64,000 nucleotides of DNA from CAZSAT01 sp964604675 (GTDB lineage Bacteria > Myxococcota_A > UBA796 > CAJQPC01), in the NCBI GenBank assembly GCA_964604675.1, contig CAZSAT010000016.1:18863-82862 (forward strand), written 5' to 3'. The first letter of the stretch is position 1. The number at the start of each line of letters is the position of its first letter. Shown piece after piece: positions 63,112 through 64,000 of the stretch. The notes below the pieces were generated by a model. It saw nothing but the letters and a program-made list of their open reading frames with translations, had not been told where the DNA came from and did not search any database. A program made the position numbers and the translations under genes.

Positions 63112-64000
63112 CAGTACACCGCCTGGATGCGGCCGTCTTCTTCGCAGACGCCCGGCTGTGGGAGGGTGTAGTAGGACGTGATCGCCTCGCGCACGACGTC
63201 CCGGATCGAGATGCCGGTGTCGTTCTGCGTCGTGTTCCGCTCCAGCATGGAGAAGCCCGAGCCGCCGTGGGCGATGTAGTTGTTGGTCGCGACCTCGTAG
63301 GTACCGTCGTCGTCGAGGGGAACGCCGTTGATGGAGACGTCGGTGGCGACCTGCTCGCGGCAGTCCATCACGAAGGTCATGCCAGCGACCTGGGCCTGGC
63401 TGTTGCAGCCGCGCTCGGAGCTTCGGCGCGTCACGTAGTCAAGCACCTCCTGGATCTCGCGGCCTGACAGGAACATCGTCGTGATGGTGTTGTCGAAGGG
63501 CATCGAGTTGAAGAGGTCCTCGATGGTGATGGCCCCGCCGTTGATGTCCGCGCGAATGCCGAGGGTGTTCGTGATGGCGATCTCGGTCTCGACGCCCTGG
63601 TAGCGGCGCATCGCTTCGGCGGTGAAGTTGCCGAGCATCGAGTCGCCGCCCGTCGTGCCGTAGCGGGTGAGGTTCACCCAGCAGGCCTCGTCGGTGGGGT
63701 CGTCGCACTGGTTGATGTCGGCGGCGTAGCCGATGACCTGATCGGTGCTGTAGTGCTGGTCGAGGTACTGCTCGTACTCCTCCAACAGCTCCACCATGTC
63801 GGGGTCCCGAGGCACGGTGTTGTCGATCGGGAAGAGCTCGTAGCTGTGGCTCAGCAGCTCGCCGTCACGGATGACGACGTCGAGGCGGCCGATGAACTTC
63901 GCGAAGGCTCCCGAATGAACGACGGGCACCTCGCGTCCCGAGTGCTCGTTGGTGACCACCAGCGGCGGGTCGATGGCCACGTGGTGGTGGCCGCCGATGA
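63111..64000 (-). CDS. 5'-nucleotidase/UshA-family protein (5' end cut by the window)
   Basis: 296 residues of the C-terminal part. The visible start GGHHHV is the end of the metallophosphatase domain (GGHTH-like metal site), followed by the 5'-nucleotidase C-terminal domain with NTLGIRADINGGAITIEDLFN, MPFDNTIT and VATNNYIAHGGSGF (substrate stacking and phosphate-binding regions). Exported enzymes of this type remove phosphate from nucleotides or related compounds in the periplasm. The N-terminal metal site lies beyond position 64000. It is the first visible gene of the envelope operon, overlapping the next gene by TGATG. Confidence 0.85.
   Translation of the reverse strand, partial: IGGHHHVAIDPPLVVTNEHSGREVPVVHSGAFAKFIGRLDVVIRDGELLSHSYELFPIDNTVPRDPDMVELLEEYEQYLDQHYSTDQVIGYAADINQCDDPTDEACWVNLTRYGTTGGDSMLGNFTAEAMRRYQGVETEIAITNTLGIRADINGGAITIEDLFNSMPFDNTITTMFLSGREIQEVLDYVTRRSSERGCNSQAQVAGMTFVMDCREQVATDVSINGVPLDDDGTYEVATNNYIAHGGSGFSMLERNTTQNDTGISIRDVVREAITSYYTLPQPGVCEEDGRIQAVY

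Overview
The window is GC-rich, densely coding bacterial chromosome with no gap above 300 bases. It most resembles a Myxococcota (former deltaproteobacterial) genome. The evidence is: secreted proteins ending in a Cys-rich stretch, a hydrophobic helix and an Arg-rich end (MYXO-CTERM-like tails); many lipoproteins with Asp/Thr/Gly-rich linkers; a fungalysin-type M36 protease; a PATAN/DUF4388-like protein; and an ECF sigma/anti-sigma pair. The assignment is inference. I see no insertion sequence, prophage, CRISPR array, rRNA or tRNA.

Layout. 1-7107: trpE (3' end off the window), an A-type Fe-S carrier, then a minus-strand run of five lipoproteins with a [2Fe-2S] ferredoxin gene wedged between two paralogues. 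7201-9858: a YkgJ-type Cys-cluster protein and a long phosphohexomutase. 9874-15161: a minus-strand ECF sigma operon: sigma, membrane anti-sigma, a PDZ/S41 protein without its catalytic dyad, a PATAN-like protein, a DUF1460 protein and a PKD lipoprotein. 15422-20613: khpA; the operon 18460-15710 (conserved hypothetical, rpoZ, a 57-residue ORF, hutU); and divergent groES-groEL. 20628-28821: a beta-barrel protein, a TPR protein, the M36 protease, a tetraheme lipoprotein, a TPR protein with two ClpX-like zinc fingers, and two overlapping mini-pilin genes. 28851-37000: a membrane SpeE-like protein, then a coupled minus-strand operon of histidine kinase, response regulator, secreted protein, aspartokinase and phosphatidylserine synthase. 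37036-49955: acyl-CoA dehydrogenases, S8 and S1 proteases, an aminotransferase, DUF1343 and DUF362 proteins, a sulfatase-like protein, a rhodanese and a 2-hydroxyacid dehydrogenase. 49935-53613: HAD phosphatase and 2-oxoacid:ferredoxin oxidoreductase. 53665-54711: a methyltransferase. 54656-64000: a minus-strand cell-envelope operon (5'-nucleotidase, lipoprotein, porin-like protein, three tandem FadL-like paralogues, BPI-like lipid-binding protein).

Gene packing is extreme. Successive genes are joined by TGATG, ATGA, GTGA or TTGA overlaps, and convergent genes overlap at their 3' ends. Translational coupling therefore groups genes of different apparent function. The best candidates for undescribed biology are the sigma/anti-sigma unit with the inactive S41 protein, the coupled envelope operon with triplicated FadL-like barrels, and the two-component system coupled to aspartokinase and PssA.
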